NCBI RefSeq assembly: GCF_013409995.1
Contig: NZ_JACCBX010000010.1
Location: forward strand, 1-64,000
Direction: 5' to 3'
Length of the DNA stretch: 64,000 nucleotides
Source of the DNA: Neobacillus driksii
Lineage (GTDB): Bacteria > Bacillota > Bacilli > Bacillales > Cytobacillaceae
Shown: one piece after another, positions 63,545 to 64,000 of the stretch
Numbering within the stretch: the stretch's first letter is position 1
Layout: each line of letters starts with the position of its first letter
Program-made: the position numbers and the translations under genes
The notes under the pieces: model-generated
Seen by the model: the letters and a program-made list of their open reading frames with translations, nothing else
Database searches by the model: none
What the model was told of the DNA's origin: nothing

Positions 63545-64000
63545 ATGAGACTTAGGAATAAACCTTGGGCGAAGGAAATGATTGAGAACCATCCACAATA
63601 TATTGTTGCGAATCCCGAAAATTTTAAAGGAAAGTGGCATGAAGTTTTTCATAATAAACAGCCTCTTCATATAGAAGTTGGGACAGGTAAAGGCCGCTTT
63701 GTTACAGAAATGGCCAAAGCGCATCCTGATATTAATTATATAGGTATAGAACTTTACGATTCCGTTATTGTTGCTGCTTTAGATCGATTAATTGAAGCCG
63801 ATTTACCAAATTTAAGGTTACTCAATGTCAATGCCAGTGAATTAAATAAATATTTTGAAAAAAATGATGTGGATAGAGTGTATCTTAATTTCTCCGACCC
63901 ATGGCCAAAGACCCGCCATGAAAAAAGAAGGCTGACCTATAAGGACTTCTTAAAGCTTTACGAAAACATATTGGTTGATAAAGGAGAAATCCATTTTAAA
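63545..64000 (+). CDS. trmB: tRNA (guanine-N7-)-methyltransferase, N-terminal part
   Basis: TrmB makes m7G46 in tRNAs. The first 152 residues are visible and the gene runs off the window end. It shows MRLRNKPWAKE at the start, the SAM site IEVGTGKGRF (about residue 43), and the family signature LNFSDPWPKTRHEKRRL (about 115-131). The ATG is behind TAGGAGTGG. It is ytmQ in B. subtilis, also next to ytzH and ytmP. Confidence 0.94.
   Translation, partial: MRLRNKPWAKEMIENHPQYIVANPENFKGKWHEVFHNKQPLHIEVGTGKGRFVTEMAKAHPDINYIGIELYDSVIVAALDRLIEADLPNLRLLNVNASELNKYFEKNDVDRVYLNFSDPWPKTRHEKRRLTYKDFLKLYENILVDKGEIHFK

Overview
The window is about 64 kb of low-GC chromosome from an endospore-forming Bacillaceae. 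The 21-gene tRNA array has the same order as trnB of Bacillus subtilis. Most genes have recognisable counterparts in the B. subtilis 'yt' region (luxS, pckA-metK-asnB, ytpAB, leuS, ytfP/ytgP, ytjP, amyX, ytmPQ). Two inputs suggest a Neobacillus-like soil species rather than B. subtilis: an nrfHA nitrite ammonification module, and a long E. coli-type SpeD. The genus is an inference only.

Layout. 1-2451: end of an rRNA operon (23S 3' end, 5S, 21 tRNAs, terminator). 2452-11240: glycogen operon glgBCDAP behind a predicted CcpA site, with an intergenic repeat between glgC and glgD. 11247-20085: menaquinone genes, menA on the minus strand, menFDHB and menEC on the plus strand. 20094-24074: zinc-binding lipoprotein and beta carbonic anhydrase around two Zur-like boxes, then yidD, luxS and small proteins. 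24118-28452: ytkD, an SsuA/THI5-type ABC importer, ytmA and ytmB. 28457-33940: pckA, then metK under a SAM riboswitch, then asnB. 33951-38008: ytoA, ytpA-ytpB (sesquarterpene synthase) and the tRNA-modification pair ytqA-ytqB.

38030-44570 is the most accessory part. Two copies of one palindromic Bacillus repeat lie in the same orientation. Between them are ytzC, an overlapping 59-aa gene, an nrf operon (unknown 275-aa membrane-anchored protein, NrfH, NrfA) with two CRP/FNR-type palindromes upstream, a 74-aa protein and the MFS transporter yttB. The second repeat copy sits inside the leuS leader, between the T-box terminator and the start codon. 44590-55622: leuS, rhodanese, cse60, ytfP, murJ, an RsuA-type pseudouridine synthase, dps with a perfect PerR box, speD, an orphan ATPase, an amino-acid permease and ytzE. 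56040-64000: pepV, dat, thpR, ytlR, pulA, ytmP, ytzH and the start of trmB.

The genes mostly serve central physiology: storage glycogen and its debranching, menaquinone for respiration, SAM and polyamines, tRNA modification, and zinc and peroxide stress. The nrf block would let the cell respire nitrite to ammonium through the menaquinol pool made by the men genes. I saw no phage, insertion sequence with transposase, CRISPR or defence island. The least explained items are the 275-aa protein heading the nrf operon, its double FNR-type control region, the repeats bracketing the block, and the paired Zur-like sites facing a carbonic anhydrase gene.
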